This document shows, piece by piece, positions 16,464 to 18,070 of a stretch of 18,070 bases of DNA. Positions within the stretch are counted from its first letter, which is position 1; each line of letters begins with the position of its first letter. A program made the translations under genes and the position numbers. The stretch comes from CAYJAD01 sp964370675. Lineage in GTDB: Bacteria > Desulfobacterota > Desulfovibrionia > Desulfovibrionales > Desulfovibrionaceae. Where the stretch lies: NCBI GenBank assembly GCA_964370675.1, contig CAYJKC010000039.1, positions 1-18,070 on the forward strand, given 5' to 3'. Below the pieces are notes generated by a model, which saw only the letters and a program-made list of their open reading frames with translations, did no database searches and was not told the origin of the DNA.

Positions 16464-16781
16464 ATGTTTCTCATTGTTCTTTAGGTTAGATGTTGATTAT
16501 ATATATAAAAAATTAACATAAACATGCTTTTTTTGCCTCATCAGTATATGGTATTTGACTTATAAGGAAAAGATTTTTTTATGCCTACGCCAAGATGAAA
16601 CACGGTATTATAATTTTGTGAACGGTTCTTAATAATTTAAATTAATATAATTGCAGTTGATTAGTATCTAGTTGCTGTAAGCTCGTTGTGTCTTAACCTC
16701 CTTACGAAGCGATAAAGGGGGTAGCCGTGAACAAATATGTTAGCGCTAATCAAATTAGCTGTGATTAATAGCTTAAAATAG
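16464..16781. other. gene-free stretch with several hairpins
   Basis: No coding frame or tRNA was recognised in these 318 bases. ACCTCCTT (16696-16703) pairs with AAGGGGGT (16715-16722). GCTCGT (16681-16686) could instead pair with ACGAAGC (16704-16710), so two alternative folds compete. A perfect 10-bp palindrome, TTAGCGCTAA, lies at 16740-16749. The minus-strand TATAAT near 16500 probably serves the PhnA-like gene. The central block (16680-16725) is richer in G and C than its surroundings and could be part of a small RNA, but nothing matches a family I know. Confidence 0.4.
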
Positions 16782-16810
16782 TTGATGTAACTTTTAATGC
16801 ATTGTATAGT
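16782..16810 (+). promoter_or_regulatory. sigma-70-type promoter for the DUF4367-like gene
   Basis: TTGATG (16782-16787) and TATAGT (16805-16810) are separated by 17 bases, close to consensus. Transcription would begin near 16817, leaving a leader of about 85 bases with a small TCTGC/GCAGA hairpin near 16850. The ribosome site AAGGAG is at 16888-16893. Confidence 0.6.
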
Positions 16811-16901
16811 GCGCTACGCGTAACATGGTAAACAAGATACATAATTCTGCCAGGCAGATTATACCAAAAACTCATGCTACAGCTAATAAGGAGATAATAT
16901 T

Positions 16902-17465
16902 GTGAAAACCATATTTTCAAAGTCACTATGCGCACTTGTTTTACTCTTGCTCTTAATCTGTGGTGTTGGGCAAAATCATCAAAATTTTAGCACGCTTATG
17001 CAGGTTAAAGATGCTAATGCCGCAGCTGCCCAAATGGCTAATCCATTTACGGATTTTAATACGCTGGAGGATGCCGAAAAAAAAGTAGGTTTTACCTTTA
17101 AGTTACCCAGTAAAATGCCAAAAGGATACGCTCCCACAGGCTTTGGTGCCATTCTTCAGGGTCAAAAATTATTGGAAGTTATCTTCGAAAAAGAAAATCA
17201 AGAACTGCGCTTTAGAAAGGGTCAAATAGAAAACATTAGCGGAGTTTATACTAAATTTACAGATACGCAACACGTTGAAATTAATGGTGTTACCGTTAAA
17301 ATATCTGGTAATAAAGGCAAGTTCCAACTGGCAGAATGGACGGCTGGTGGCTACTCATATAGCATCAGTGCTACAGCATATGATGCAAACTTCAAAACCA
17401 TAGATGGTGGTGGACTCTCAAAAAATGAAATGATCACCATGATTAAAAATATGCTCAAAAAATAA
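16902..17465 (+). CDS. secreted DUF4367-like protein of unknown function
   Basis: This 187-residue protein starts with GTG at 16902, supported by AAGGAG 8 bases upstream. Its N-terminus has Lys residues followed by a hydrophobic run (about 9-22), and then an Ala-rich NAAAAQMA stretch near 39-46. That is a signal peptide with an uncertain cleavage site. The Cys at 20 lacks a proper lipobox. The mature part (about 60-187) contains LPSKMPKGYAPTGFG, a central ELRFRKGQ strand, KISGNKGKFQLAEWTAGGYSYSI and a closing GLSKNEMITMIKNML. This order resembles DUF4367, a fold often found at the C-terminus of Firmicutes membrane or anti-sigma proteins. Here it is exported alone, with no sigma factor next to it. 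It has its own promoter and a strong terminator, so it is a single-gene unit. The function is unknown. Confidence 0.8.
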   Translation: MKTIFSKSLCALVLLLLLICGVGQNHQNFSTLMQVKDANAAAAQMANPFTDFNTLEDAEKKVGFTFKLPSKMPKGYAPTGFGAILQGQKLLEVIFEKENQELRFRKGQIENISGVYTKFTDTQHVEINGVTVKISGNKGKFQLAEWTAGGYSYSISATAYDANFKTIDGGGLSKNEMITMIKNMLKK

Positions 17466-17502
17466 TATTTATCATACTTCCATATTGCTTAAGTAATAGC
17501 AA

Positions 17503-17543
17503 AATAAATCCCCACAAGGCTTTATATATTGTGGGGATTTATT
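17503..17543. terminator. 15-bp-stem terminator
   Basis: AATAAATCCCCACAA (17503-17517) and TTGTGGGGATTTATT (17529-17543) are perfect inverted copies around an 11-base loop. On the plus strand ATTTTAT follows; on the minus strand the lower stem also ends in T residues. It ends the DUF4367-like gene and may stop minus-strand transcripts too. Confidence 0.85.
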
Positions 17544-17742
17544 ATTTTATATGGATTGAGATGGCTTTAGGCGCTATTATCCCCAAGGATAAAGTTTTTT
17601 GCGTTACAGCATACGTGTTGCTCCGCCGCAGCACATTGCTCAGAAAACCTTCCACCACCTCACACATTCCCCAAACAAAAAATGGTTTCAGTGTCCACGC
17701 TTTTTAAGTGGTATGACGTAAGGAGTAAAACTTTAACATGTT
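17544..17742. other. gene-free stretch with a GC-richer block
   Basis: Between two terminators lies a block (about 17600-17690) visibly richer in G and C than the flanks. On the minus strand a short open frame runs from ATG at about 17670 to TAA near 17548, 41 codons. It lacks a clear ribosome site and reads as no family I can name. The block may be a repeat, an RNA gene or a remnant. Confidence 0.35.
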
Positions 17743-17764
17743 ATAGCTTTCGGCTATTTTTTTA
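17743..17764 (+). terminator. plus-strand terminator hairpin without an assigned gene
   Basis: ATAGCT (17743-17748) pairs with GGCTAT (17752-17757), including one T-G pair, around a TTC loop. A T-run continues to about 17763. It faces the end of the minus-strand ABC gene. No plus-strand gene lies between it and the previous terminator, so it is either a back-up or the end of an unrecognised transcript. Confidence 0.5.
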
Positions 17765-17792
17765 ATAAAATATTTTGAATAATGAACTCAAT

Positions 17793-18070
17793 TTACTGTA
17801 TAAGTTGTCTTTTTGCAAGGTTAGCAAAAAATCCATTGTTTTGAATTAGCTCATTATAAGTACCTTGTTCAATAATTTTTCCTTCACTTAAAACTACTAT
17901 ACGATCGGCATCAATAACTGTTGAAAGGCGATGTGCAATCACTATTTTCGTAACTTGCAGATTGGTAATTGTTTCTCTAACTATACTTTGAGCAATGTTA
18001 TCCAAAGCGCTGGTTGCTTCATCAAGAAAAAGAATTTTAGGATTTTTAACCAATGCTCTGGCAATTAAAA
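17793..18070 (-). CDS. ABC exporter ATPase, C-terminal end (NHLM/NHLP-bacteriocin export-like), 5' part outside window
   Basis: The frame is open from the right edge to TAA at 17793, showing the last 92 residues. LIARAL just inside the edge leads into the Walker B motif ILFLDEATSALD with its D-loop, and IVIAHRLST carries the switch His. The remainder (DADRIVVLSEGKIIEQG...FFANLAKRQL) is typical of fused permease-ATPase exporters. The stretch LDNIAQSIVRETITNLQVTK and the ending FANLAKRQL resemble the NHLM family that exports NHLP-leader bacteriocins, as far as I can recall. A lipid or peptide exporter of another type is possible. The Walker A, signature motif and membrane domain lie outside the window. 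A TTG at 18053 is an internal codon, not the start. Confidence 0.85.
   Translation of the reverse strand, partial: LIARALVKNPKILFLDEATSALDNIAQSIVRETITNLQVTKIVIAHRLSTVIDADRIVVLSEGKIIEQGTYNELIQNNGFFANLAKRQLIQ

Noticed and set aside
1..18070. CRISPR array, transposase or prophage genes
   Set aside because: No regularly spaced repeats and no transposase, integrase or phage structural motif was seen in any frame inspected.

Overview
The window is AT-rich bacterial chromosome (roughly 40% GC by eye). It carries fourteen complete protein genes plus two cut by the window edges. The anaerobic glycerol-3-phosphate dehydrogenase set (glpABC), selenocysteine decoding (selB plus a UGA-containing peroxiredoxin) and the general gene style fit an anaerobic, possibly sulfate-reducing, bacterium. 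A low-GC member of the Desulfovibrionaceae is my best guess, but this rests on gene content and not on a database match.

Left part (1-4522): mutL runs leftwards and its last codons fall off the left edge. A 104-residue zinc-ribbon-like protein of unknown function follows on the plus strand. Next comes a 275-base gap holding a repeated, partly palindromic element and a small terminator, then a DHA2-type MFS exporter. A YjbQ-family protein lies on the minus strand.

Middle (4625-9270): selB encodes the selenocysteine elongation factor. It is followed by a CoA-disulfide-reductase-like flavoprotein with a C-terminal rhodanese domain, a strong terminator, and a peroxiredoxin whose peroxidatic residue is encoded by in-frame TGA (codon 47). 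A SECIS-like hairpin starts 10 bases after that TGA. The reading frame continues to a normal TAA, so a standard ORF search would report only the C-terminal part. The decoding factor and one of its client genes lie within about 2.1 kb of each other. The flavoprotein between them is a plausible, unproven redox partner.

Glycerol block (9429-16049): glpF, glpK, glpA, glpB and glpC all run on the plus strand. Glycerol would enter through GlpF, be phosphorylated by GlpK, and be oxidised to dihydroxyacetone phosphate by GlpAB. GlpC links the electrons to the membrane. A gap of about 220 bases between glpK and glpA contains a perfect 14-bp inverted repeat and a plausible promoter, so glpFK and glpABC may be separately controlled.

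Right part (16122-18070): a PhnA/YjdM-like zinc-ribbon protein lies on the minus strand. A 438-base gene-free stretch with hairpins and a good sigma-70-type promoter leads into a secreted DUF4367-like protein, which ends in a 15-bp-stem terminator. A gap of about 250 bases with a GC-richer block follows. Last is the 3' end of a minus-strand ABC exporter ATPase that resembles the NHLM (NHLP-bacteriocin) export family and continues beyond the window. No tRNA, rRNA, CRISPR array or intact insertion sequence was seen.
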